Origin: JBLHGN01 sp047616325
GTDB lineage: Bacteria; Pseudomonadota; Gammaproteobacteria; Pseudomonadales; Cellvibrionaceae
Assembly (NCBI GenBank): GCA_047616325.1
Contig: JBLHGN010000077.1
Location: forward strand, 1 to 13,469
Length of the DNA stretch: 13,469 nt
Reading direction: 5' to 3'
Made by a program: the position numbers and the translations under genes. The notes below the pieces were generated by a model, which saw only the letters and a program-made list of their open reading frames with translations, was not told the origin of the DNA and made no database searches. This document shows, in pieces, positions 1-6,653 of this stretch. Position 1 is the stretch's first letter, and each line of letters starts with the position of its first letter.

Positions 1-30
1 AATTTGCAAATAGCATTAATGTATTTTATG

Positions 31-69
31 TAAATAGCCCAATACTATTTGATAGTATTGGGCTATTTA
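31..69. terminator. Perfect inverted repeat, probable transcription terminator
   Basis: A perfect hairpin: arm AAATAGCCCAATACTA (32-47) pairs with its exact complement at 53-68, and T31/A69 extends the stem to 17 bp around a 5-nt loop. The flanks are A-rich on the left and TTTAAAA on the right, so it could stop transcription from either side. Most likely it ends a gene lying left of the window. There is no long T run after the stem, so strict intrinsic termination is inferred rather than proven. Confidence 0.6.
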
Positions 70-510
70 AAACATGGGGTTAGACATTATTGAAATAAAC
101 AAAGTAATAAACCATCAAAGACTAAACACACTCCAATAGCAGTATTAATTTTTTTAAACAGATGTTGCTGTGCAATAACGCACAAAACGCAAAGGAATAT
201 CAAGCGTTGAAACCATAGATCTTTTTGTGCAAGTAAAATAGGTGTAATTTAATCCGCTTATTAAGCGACTTGTCGCGCTTCGCGCCGGCTGCATTAATAT
301 CGCCGATAAAAACGTTCAAACGATTGCGTGTCATTTAGCCATTTTTCTATATAATTTGAGAACAGAAAAAACAGACATACTTAAACTATCCCCCCCTAGC
401 TGCAGTTTCTTTCGGCCTTGAAAACAAGAACCGCGCCGAATAAAAAAGAACTAAGCGGTCAGGGGGTATGTGTTCTTTTTGTAGTTCGTAAAAAACGTGG
501 CGTGTCTTGC
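70..510. other. Intergenic region without a gene
   Basis: No credible coding frame is seen. It contains a 13-bp palindrome, CGCTTA-T-TAAGCG (255-267), a GC-rich stretch (270-291), a promoter-like site (328-355) and a 9-bp inverted repeat, AAAAAGAAC (443-451) against GTTCTTTTT (472-480), with a 20-nt loop. The last element lies in what would be the 5' untranslated leader of the broken amidotransferase gene. Its role is unknown and the AT-rich stem would be weak. Confidence 0.4.
328..355 (+). promoter_or_regulatory. Sigma70-like promoter candidate for the yafJ-type pseudogene
   Basis: A consensus -10 hexamer TATAAT lies at 350-355, with GTGTCA (328-333; four of six matches to TTGACA) 16 bp upstream. 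TTGCGT at 324-329 is an alternative -35 but with a 20-bp spacer. It points toward the broken amidotransferase gene starting at 511, which would give a leader of about 150 nt. The call rests only on motif matching. Confidence 0.4.
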
Positions 511-1307
511 ATGTGTGAATTACTTGCTATGAGTGCCAACTCTGTTTTAGCTTCACCGGCCTGGTACGGCGCGGTAGCGTAACTGGGCCTCATAGAGATG
601 GCTGGGGCATTGTGTTTTACGAAGAGGGAGGCGTGCGTGAATTTAAAGACTACTTGCCCAGTTCAGAATCGAAAATTGCCAGATTCCTGCGTGATTACCC
701 TATTAAAAGCCGTACCGTCATCAGTCACATTCGCCAGGCCAATGTTGGTCGTGTCCGATTGGAAAACACTCACCCTTTTCAGCGCGAACTATGGGGGAGT
801 AACTGGACCTTTTCCCACAATGGGCAATTGGAAAATTCAGAAGCGCTGCAATGCAGGCGCTTTCAACCAGTCGGCAGCACCGACAGCGAGCGAGCTTTCT
901 GCTGGCTGATGAGCGAAATAATTAATTTCTTTGATAAGGAGCCACCCTGTCATACACAATGGCCACTTTTTGTCAGCGAATGCTGCCAGAAATTTAACCA
1001 AAAAGGGATTTTCAATCTCTTACTTTCCGACGGCAATGCACTCTTCACATTTTGTTCTAGCAAACTGTACTGGATTATCCGACGTCCCCCTTTTGGCATA
1101 GCGCACCTCTCTGACGAAGACATCAGTATTGATTTTTCCTCTGTTACCACCGAGAACGACATCGTAACCGTTATCGCCACTCAGCCACTGACGGACAACG
1201 AAGAATAGAATATTATGAAGGCAGGTGAATGCCGGTTATTTGTCAACGGCGACAGTCGTTGGCTACGACAGACAGAGCCGGTACCCACTGAGGAGAGCAC
1301 TAATTAA
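511..1307 (+). pseudogene. yafJ: Broken YafJ-type class II glutamine amidotransferase
   Basis: The product resembles E. coli YafJ, a class II (N-terminal nucleophile) glutamine amidotransferase-like protein of about 255 aa. The start ATG at 511 encodes MCELLAMSAN, giving the expected Cys2 nucleophile. The homologous frame then resumes at 543 as CFSFTGL, then TGPHRDGWG, HIRQAN, NTHPF, SHNGQL and GSTDSERAFCW. Between the two frames only 2 nt remain where the family has five residues (VPTDI in E. coli), so 13 nt appear deleted after 540, which shifts the frame. A second lesion is TAG at 1206-1208, aligning with a conserved Trp of E. coli. In-frame sequence after it still reads IMKAGECRLF, matching IMPGEWRLF of YafJ, and runs to TAA at 1305-1307. 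The gene is convergent with the hypothetical gene on the minus strand. Two independent lesions make function very unlikely; a single sequencing error would not explain both. Confidence 0.85.
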
Positions 1308-1362
1308 TGAGCTAGATGTAAGTATAGAGGGCAGCTATATTTCCCTCAAAGGTATTAGGGGG

Positions 1363-1923
1363 TCAGGCAAGCTGCCTCACCAGCGATACAAGCTGTGTAA
1401 TTCGCACATTGCTTAACTGCCGGTAATCGGGGTACGGCGCAATAATAAAACGCTGCTCTTGGTTTACTGCAAAATAGGGATCAATCCACCGAAAAGAAAA
1501 AGGTAAGTCGAGGGCAGAAGCGTGGGTCTTGCCAAGAATGATATGGACTTTCTCTCTCGGTCTTACGTCGCTATTTTCCTGGCCGTCTTTATATTCTCGG
1601 CTGTCTTTACATTCTTGGTTGGGAGGAGAAAAAAGAATCGCCTCATTTGAGTGCTGCTGCAATAGCGAATTGTCTCGATAACCCTGCCAAGTTACGCCCA
1701 GCTCGTCATGGCGTAATTCCGCCAGAAACTTAGCAAGCACATTAAAGACCTTACGCCAATGGTTGCTAGTATGCTGTACGATATAAGCAATTTCACCCGG
1801 CTCCATTGCTTGTAGGGTTTTCAAACATGAATAGTCATCTAGGCGCGGGCGGTTGGCAATGTACATCACGATGTCCGGATCACGACTACCAAACCCTACA
1901 AACTGTCGCTCGCTAATTCTCAA
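1363..1923 (-). CDS. Conserved hypothetical protein (possibly DUF6942 family)
   Basis: A soluble protein of 186 aa of unknown function. Visible conserved-looking blocks include YIANRPRLDDY, NHWRKVFNVLAKFL, WQGYRDNSLLQ, EAILFSPPN, HIILGKTHA and APYPDYRQLSN. The pattern reminds me of a gammaproteobacterial family catalogued as DUF6942, but that is from memory and unchecked. I chose a TTG start at 1923 because AGGG lies six bases upstream and because the extension back to the ATG at 2019 would add a hydrophobic segment that looks like translated intergenic DNA. An ATG further in (MYIANRP) would cut off a likely conserved segment. It has no signal peptide with this start. It ends 55 bp from the end of the yafJ-type pseudogene, with which it converges, and an IS66 remnant lies upstream of it. 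Confidence 0.6.
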   Translation of the reverse strand: MRISERQFVGFGSRDPDIVMYIANRPRLDDYSCLKTLQAMEPGEIAYIVQHTSNHWRKVFNVLAKFLAELRHDELGVTWQGYRDNSLLQQHSNEAILFSPPNQECKDSREYKDGQENSDVRPREKVHIILGKTHASALDLPFSFRWIDPYFAVNQEQRFIIAPYPDYRQLSNVRITQLVSLVRQLA

Positions 1924-1966
1924 AACTGACCCTAAAAATAAGATAACAACAAAAGGACAAAAACTA

Positions 1967-2218
1967 ATGGCAAAAAAAGACACCTCACTAATGAATGATA
2001 AAACACTGCTACCTATCAATAATTCATCGAACGAATTTCAATTAAATATGTGTACTAGGAAAAAGCAACGACAACTTTACTCCTTTACATTAAAAAAAGG
2101 TGGGTTCAAACTGAATTTAAGTAAAGAATCGAGTTTCTATAAATTTATTGGCTTCGAAATATTTAAGCGACTTTGGATATTGCAGGAAAACGGGCTTCAT
2201 AGTCTACAAGCGACATAG
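1967..2218 (+). CDS. Possible small hypothetical gene truncated by the IS66 remnant
   Basis: An open frame of 83 codons begins at ATG 1967, with AAGGA nine bases upstream (1953-1957). It is divergent from the minus-strand hypothetical gene, 43 bp away. The product would be Lys/Asn/Ser-rich and basic, with no recognised motif. The last 18 codons or so lie antisense to the end of the transposase, so if the gene is real its original 3' end was probably replaced by the insertion element. The DNA is AT-rich and a chance open frame is equally possible. Confidence 0.25.
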   Translation: MAKKDTSLMNDKTLLPINNSSNEFQLNMCTRKKQRQLYSFTLKKGGFKLNLSKESSFYKFIGFEIFKRLWILQENGLHSLQAT

Positions 2219-3598
2219 GTTTTCCTTTATGAATATATTGTGTCAGGCTTACCTTCAGGAAATGCCAGAAAGAGAGTTTGCGTAAAAAACAGGTCGTGGC
2301 AATGGATTGTATAACGGCATAGGCACGCACACACTTTACCGATTTACTACCACCTGACACCTTACGTTTTAGTACACCTTTTTTAATGATGTATTCACCA
2401 TAATTGTTGTGATGCTCGCCAGCACTATGCTCCACAAAGGTTAAGATGTGATTTTCTTGCCGGCGAACCTTTGCTAATGCATCGGCTAAAATCACATGGG
2501 GACTTTTCCAGGCCAATAAGTCCCTGAGTCGGCCCCGTAATTTATTGAGTCGTCTCTGGAAGCTTAAGTCATCAAGTGTACTACGTTTTTCCTGCAGTGT
2601 TTGTCCATCTCGGATAATCTGCCGGAGTTTCAAATAGAACTTTAACAGCGAGCGATATTGAGGGTAAGCATCTATAAAGGCCCTTATTTTCCGGAAAATT
2701 TGTGCCATACAGGTTTGTCGCGAACAGACCAATTTATTATAGGCCTGCCAACCGTCCACTATAAGAATCCCATAGAATATTGGCCCCAATATCCTTTCAA
2801 CGACCTCACCTCCGCGGGATTTATCCGGCCAGTAATAGGCGCTTCGTTTGTTGGCGAATATCCATAACCACCACAATTTCCCGTTAACTCGCCAACCAAT
2901 TTCATCGGCCCAAATGGCCGTATCTTGCTTTACATCCTCAAGTATTTCCTCATAGGCAGGCTCAAGAATTTTACTCAAGCGAATCATCATTTTAGATATC
3001 CCTGTCGTGGATAGTGTTAATGTTTTAAAGTTTTCAAAAAAGGCTTGAATGTTGGGTAGTGATAGTACACACATTACCCACAAGTAGGCCATGTCGACGG
3101 CGGCATTAAGACCTATGTCGGATCCAGGCAGTGCCGTTTCTGTCTTAGAGGAAACTATCTTTTTACAGATCGGGCACCACTTGGTTTCTTCTATTTCAGC
3201 GGTGACTTGTGTCTTTGCTTCGGGTGGGGCTATATCTTCTACAATTCGCGCGGGTTTAGCACTACCCACTCGACCTGATAAATCTGTTTCACAGCCAGGG
3301 CAGATCGGCAGCTTCGTATGATGTGTGGCGTCTAGAGTTCAGTCTGATTTTGATCGGTTACCGCAACCAGATCTTTTTTTCCTCTTGCGCTTTCTCTTGC
3401 TTGGCTTGCCGCTCTTTGGGTATCCATCTTTATCCCGTTCGGGCTTTTTTGAGCAGGGTTTGTTGACTTCTTTGTTGATGGCTTGTGTCTTTTGTTTTTC
3501 CTGTTCTTCATTTAGCTTGGTGAGTTGTTCTGTTAATTCGTCTATCTTGTTGGCTTTCTCATTCAGGTCACTTTTTTGGGCTCCTCGCTATCAGGCAT
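2163..3598 (-). pseudogene. IS66-family transposase (TnpC-type), interrupted
   Basis: DDE transposase of an IS66-type element. From a GTG at 3269 a 368-codon frame stays open and holds the catalytic core: Asp122 in WADEIGWRVNG, Asp172 in ILIVDGWQAYN and Glu292 in HNNYGE, followed by the family block KRKVSGGSKS. Upstream in the same frame is a zinc-binding CPGC that pairs with CPIC (residues 32-35), then an in-frame TGA at 3339-3341. Beyond this stop the same frame encodes a highly basic Lys/Arg stretch and a coiled-coil-like segment (KIDELTEQLTKLNEEQEKQK), as expected for IS66 N termini. That part has no ATG. The best start, at 3598 (MPDSEEPKK), lies in the neighbouring frame and joins across a run of six A (minus strand). 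All three catalytic residues survive, but the TGA and frame break argue for an inactive or decaying copy. Re-initiation at 3269 would lack part of the zinc-finger domain. Confidence 0.8.
2163..3598. mobile_element. IS66-family element remnant, ends undefined
   Basis: The span given is only the recognisable transposase. I could not identify terminal inverted repeats or a target duplication. Companion tnpA/tnpB genes common in IS66 elements are not visible on either side. The left boundary probably lies close to the transposase stop, where TAAGCGACTT begins; the right boundary is somewhere in 3600-4000. Confidence 0.5.
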
Positions 3599-4025
3599 GG
3601 GTAATAGGGTGTAATCCCGCCCTAATTGCCTTACTGAGCGATCCCATATAATTGATCAGGGCTATCCCAACCTGACTGTGGATCACATGAGGTATAGCTG
3701 ATGCATTATTGACCGCAGGCCATTAACGACGGGGCTTCTGAAGTAGCAAGCAGCCTGACTTAAGCAGTAAAAAATTGAGATAGGGGCAGAATCGATCAAA
3801 ATATTGTCGCCGTCGGTTATCTAGTTCGATGGGGAATTGGACTTTAATCTACCCACATGAACCAGCGAGGAGCCTCCAATATACTAGTGTTTGCGATATT
3901 TTTTTGTACTTCGTGGAAGTTCCAACGGCTTAGTCACGTTCAGCCTACGTTAAGACTCAGCCCGTTAGAATGGCCCAATACTGACGATAATTTCAACTTA
4001 TGGACCTGATCTAGGAAATACTGAT
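3599..4025. other. Gene-free stretch between the IS66 remnant and the DUF3300 gene
   Basis: No convincing gene. Part of it (roughly 3600-3880) may be the non-coding upstream end of the IS element. On the minus strand a short frame around 3690-3825 reads as a plausible peptide (for example DGDNILIDSAPISIFYC) but has no clear start or family. Near the right end, GATAAT (3986-3991) is a possible -10 for the DUF3300 gene but without a good -35. Confidence 0.3.
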
Positions 4026-5468
4026 ATGAACCTAGTAAAAACACTCATTCTGTCTCTCTGTTTCTTGGCATATTCCAATAACTTAGCGGCAGAGGAAGCC
4101 GAGGAATACCCGTTCAGCCAGGCGGAACTCGACCAAATTTTGGCGCCCATTGCACTTTACCCAGACACTGTGCTCTCGCACATTCTAATTGCCTCTACCT
4201 ACCCTCTTGAAGTTGTTCAGGCGAACCGCTGGGCTAAAAAGAACAAAACTCTCGATGCAAACGAGGCCCTAAAAGCTGTGGAACCGCAAGATTGGGACCC
4301 AAGTATTAAGGCCCTAATAGCGCTGCCAAACTTGCTTGACAAGATGAATAAAGATTTGGATTGGACTCAAAGACTTGGCGACGTGTTTTTGCAAGATGAA
4401 GAGCTGGTGCTCGCTAGCATTCAAAACCTGCGCGCTCACGCCTATGCAGAGGGAAATCTCGATGACCTTGAGCATTTAGAGGTTACACGCGAAAACGACG
4501 ATATTATTATTGAATCCAGAACAAGAGAGGTGGTTTACGTTCCCTACTACGACTCTCGAGTGGTTTATGGCCCCTGGTGGTGGATAGATTACCCGCCGCT
4601 CTATTGGACACACCAAAGTCATCATCACTACTCCGGCGCTCACATCTACTGGGGACCTCAAATATTCGTGGGCTCTGGCATATATTTCAGTTCATTTCAT
4701 TGGTCCAAGCGATATGTCGTTGTCATTAATCATCACCGCAACCACTACGGCATTCAGTCGGGCAGACAGATTGTTAGGCACGCCGACTCCCGGCATTGGT
4801 CACACGATCAAAGACACCGTCGGAGCGTGCGTTATAGCCACGCATACATCTCTAGGCGCAATAATAATCATTCACAACTGCCAAACCGCCACACAAGCGA
4901 GGGCTACAAAAGAAGTGACCGCCTAGATGCGAATACGCTGTCGGAGCGATTAAACCGTCACACGCCTTCGGATAACCATACTTACAACCACAACCAAAGC
5001 AAAACAGCGAGCGATAGTGCGCCGCAAAGCCATTCTCGAAGCACAACCGGACGCCAATCTTCTGAATCAAACGCTGCGACACGTCAGCTACGCACTATAA
5101 GCCATGAAGAAAATGGTAAACGAGACAGCAACATAAACAGGAACTCTCGTGGCAACGAAAACACCGTGAGTCGAGAAAACAATAGAATTCATACGAATTC
5201 AACTGATAGCACTACTGCCAACAGAAGCGAAGCATCTACCATAATTTTAAACCGGGCCAGTGGCTCCATGCCTAACAGCGAGATTCAAACTTCGACGCGC
5301 TCGCCTGGTTCGTTGCGCAATTCTGACTCTAGTTCAAGATCTAGCTCAAGATTTAGCTCAAGATCTAGCTCACATTTAAATTCTGACAAGTATAATTACA
5401 CTAAGCGCTCCTCCTCGCGAAAACTTTCAGCGAGCAAGAAGTCTCACAAAAACTTTCGGAGAAATTAG
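4026..5468 (+). CDS. Exported DUF3300-family protein with long low-complexity tail
   Basis: A 480-aa protein with a signal peptide at residues 1-22 (cleavage expected after LAA), so it is exported to the periplasm or cell envelope. Residues of about 29-150 match the DUF3300 pattern: FSQAELDQILAPIALYPD, then LIASTYPLEVVQANRW, WDPSIKALIALPNLL and LDWTQRLGDVFL. A segment VVYVPYYDSRVVYGPWWW (about 170-187), rich in Tyr and Trp, follows as in other members. From about residue 225 to the end the sequence is disordered in appearance, very rich in Ser, Asn, Arg and His, and basic at the C terminus. No enzymatic motif is seen and the family's biochemical role is not established. The start is supported by AGGAA eight bases upstream (4013-4017). 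It is monocistronic in this window, flanked by gene-poor DNA on both sides. Confidence 0.85.
   Translation: MNLVKTLILSLCFLAYSNNLAAEEAEEYPFSQAELDQILAPIALYPDTVLSHILIASTYPLEVVQANRWAKKNKTLDANEALKAVEPQDWDPSIKALIALPNLLDKMNKDLDWTQRLGDVFLQDEELVLASIQNLRAHAYAEGNLDDLEHLEVTRENDDIIIESRTREVVYVPYYDSRVVYGPWWWIDYPPLYWTHQSHHHYSGAHIYWGPQIFVGSGIYFSSFHWSKRYVVVINHHRNHYGIQSGRQIVRHADSRHWSHDQRHRRSVRYSHAYISRRNNNHSQLPNRHTSEGYKRSDRLDANTLSERLNRHTPSDNHTYNHNQSKTASDSAPQSHSRSTTGRQSSESNAATRQLRTISHEENGKRDSNINRNSRGNENTVSRENNRIHTNSTDSTTANRSEASTIILNRASGSMPNSEIQTSTRSPGSLRNSDSSSRSSSRFSSRSSSHLNSDKYNYTKRSSSRKLSASKKSHKNFRRN
5328..5375 (+). repeat. Four 12-bp tandem repeats inside the DUF3300 gene
   Basis: Four consecutive 12-bp units of the form TCTAGCTCAAGA: 5328-5339, 5340-5351, 5352-5363 and 5364-5375, with one to three mismatches per unit. 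They encode a four-residue Ser-Ser-Ser-Arg repeat (SSSR, SSSR, FSSR, SSSH). The number of units could vary by slippage without breaking the frame. Confidence 0.85.
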
Positions 5469-5757
5469 AATGAGATGGGCATGTTAAACAGCCACTCTCC
5501 ACTAAATAATTACACCGCAAAGCCTTAGTAGAAATACCATTAGATTCATTTTTTCGCTGACTCAGATACCTCATAAGCGCATCGATAACAGACTGAGTTA
5601 GGCTGTAGTCGTCGATCAAGCACCAACCGGCTTATTCGCCATTTCAGCTTGTTTCGTTATTGTTGAGCTGCCAATAACGCCGCCCTAGGCACAACAAAAA
5701 CAGCAATGGCGTTTCATAACCTACACTAGACTACTTTTACGAATGATCACCACCACG

Positions 5758-5976
5758 CTAAAGCCCCCTGTTCTGTTCTCCTTTGCTGAACCTGGCAACC
5801 GAACTCCCAACCTTCTGCCTATCGTCTTCTACCCAAGCTTGGTGATATAAAGTTGGCTTTAGAATAATGGATCGATTCATACCAAAGTAATTCCAGACCA
5901 CCTGAAGCACAACACTCGCTAGCACCATAAGCACAGGAATGGAAATACTTCGTAATGGCAGGGTCGCATTTAGACC
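5758..5976 (-). pseudogene. Possible membrane-protein fragment
   Basis: A minus-strand frame open for 73 codons from 5976 to the TAG at 5758-5760. It encodes a hydrophobic segment (ISIPVLMVLASVVLQVVWNY) followed by a polar tail (KPTLYHQAWVEDDRQK), which looks more protein-like than the surrounding frames. The first ATG is at 5928 and would give 56 aa; no ribosome binding site is evident. It could be a small single-span membrane protein, the C-terminal remnant of a larger lost gene, or chance. I do not recognise the family. Confidence 0.3.
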
Positions 5977-5978
5977 CT
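5960..5978. terminator. Small hairpin followed by TTTT
   Basis: AGGGTC (5960-5965) pairs with GACCCT (5973-5978) around a 7-nt loop, and TTTT follows at 5981-5984 on the plus strand. The 6-bp stem is short for a terminator, and no plus-strand gene ends immediately upstream. Confidence 0.25.
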
Positions 5979-6080
5979 AGTTTTAGCACCAAGACCTTCT
6001 AAATTCACCATTATTTGCCTGAGATTACATATACTCAACACCAATAGAGTATGTCAACACTCACCCTATTCTCAGTTAAC

Positions 6081-6094
6081 ACTCTCATGAGAGT
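6081..6094. promoter_or_regulatory. 14-bp perfect palindrome, possible operator
   Basis: ACTCTCATGAGAGT is a perfect 14-bp palindrome. Just upstream, ATACTC (6031-6036) and GAGTAT (6047-6052) form another inverted pair, and ACTC occurs again at 6059. Such symmetry is typical of dimeric repressor sites, but no regulator gene is near and the adjacent gene start is more than 500 bp away. Confidence 0.3.
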
Positions 6095-6333
6095 AGTATT
6101 CAAACTCCTCGATCACCAATACACGGCCTGGTTATCAGCCTCTTATTTTAGCGAAACCTATCGAGATAAGCGCATGATAAATATAGTAATTTTAAAGAAT
6201 ACGGTCTAAATCATGTTTATATGCGCACCCCCGAACCAAACATTTAAAGCTGAGTCACGTTTAAACACCCACGAGCACTCTATTAATTGTAAAATTTGCA
6301 CAGATACCCGCCCATAGATTTGCCAAACGAAGG

Positions 6334-6369
6334 TATGCGAAGACGCTATATTATGCGAAGACAGTATCT
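6334..6369. repeat. 18-bp near-perfect direct tandem repeat
   Basis: TATGCGAAGACGCTATAT (6334-6351) is followed directly by TATGCGAAGACAGTATCT (6352-6369). The first 11 bases are identical and 15 of 18 match overall. It lies about 290 bp upstream of the spermidine-synthase-like gene. Function unknown. Confidence 0.6.
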
Positions 6370-6552
6370 GTTGTGCAGTGTCACCTGAGCTTGGCTTATT
6401 TTTTATTGGCTTTTTTATCCCGACAATTATATTTTGTTTAGGCGCACTTTCAACGGCATTTTATACGGCCGCTAGTTTTTTTTGAAAACCGGCACTCGAC
6501 TATGCGGCAAAGTCAAAACGATGATAGAAACGAAGAGCCGCAAAAAATATGA

Positions 6553-6580
6553 GTGACAATGTCTGCAAAGCTACTATGTT
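6553..6580 (+). promoter_or_regulatory. Weak promoter candidate for the spermidine-synthase-like gene
   Basis: GTGACA (6553-6558; five of six matches to TTGACA) and TATGTT (6575-6580; four of six matches to TATAAT) are separated by 16 bp. TAAAAT at 6580-6585 is a closer -10 match but leaves a 21-bp spacer. The predicted leader to the ATG at 6654 is about 65 nt. Confidence 0.35.
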
Positions 6581-6653
6581 AAAATATTGCGCAACGCCCT
6601 CATGCCCGAATTACTTTGGCTTGAATGACCTTAGAAACTCTTAGATAAAAAAT

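Larger units (their letters stand above)
5469..6653. other. Gene-poor 1.2-kb region
   Basis: No gene of ordinary size is seen on either strand. It holds a short minus-strand membrane-protein-like frame (5758-5976), a small hairpin (5960-5978), a cluster of ACTC/GAGT palindromes (6031-6094), an 18-bp direct repeat (6334-6369), a T-rich stretch encoding a possible hydrophobic peptide (6378-6485) and a promoter candidate for the next gene. The base composition is AT-rich with many stops, consistent with decayed DNA or an extended regulatory region. No tRNA or rRNA signature was found. Confidence 0.4.

Noticed and set aside
1225..1416. 63-codon plus-strand frame after the yafJ remnant
   Set aside because: It lies in a different frame from the amidotransferase tail, runs into the minus-strand hypothetical gene, and has no recognisable content.
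1924..2019. ATG-started longer form of the minus-strand hypothetical protein
   Set aside because: The added segment is hydrophobic and looks like translated AT-rich intergenic DNA; a TTG with AGGG at proper spacing starts just before the conserved-looking part.
3339..3341. TGA in the transposase as a selenocysteine codon, given the selenium genes nearby
   Set aside because: Transposases of this family are not selenoproteins, the position is in a variable basic linker, and no selA/selB/selC or insertion element is seen. A nonsense mutation is simpler.
3325..3651. 108-codon plus-strand frame with hydrophobic composition
   Set aside because: It is the complement of the Lys-rich, coiled-coil N terminus of the IS66 transposase, which yields Leu/Phe/Ser-rich translation on the other strand.
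5401..5619. 72-codon minus-strand frame overlapping the 3' end of the DUF3300 gene
   Set aside because: More than a quarter of it is antisense to the DUF3300 coding region, and the rest shows no family resemblance or ribosome binding site.
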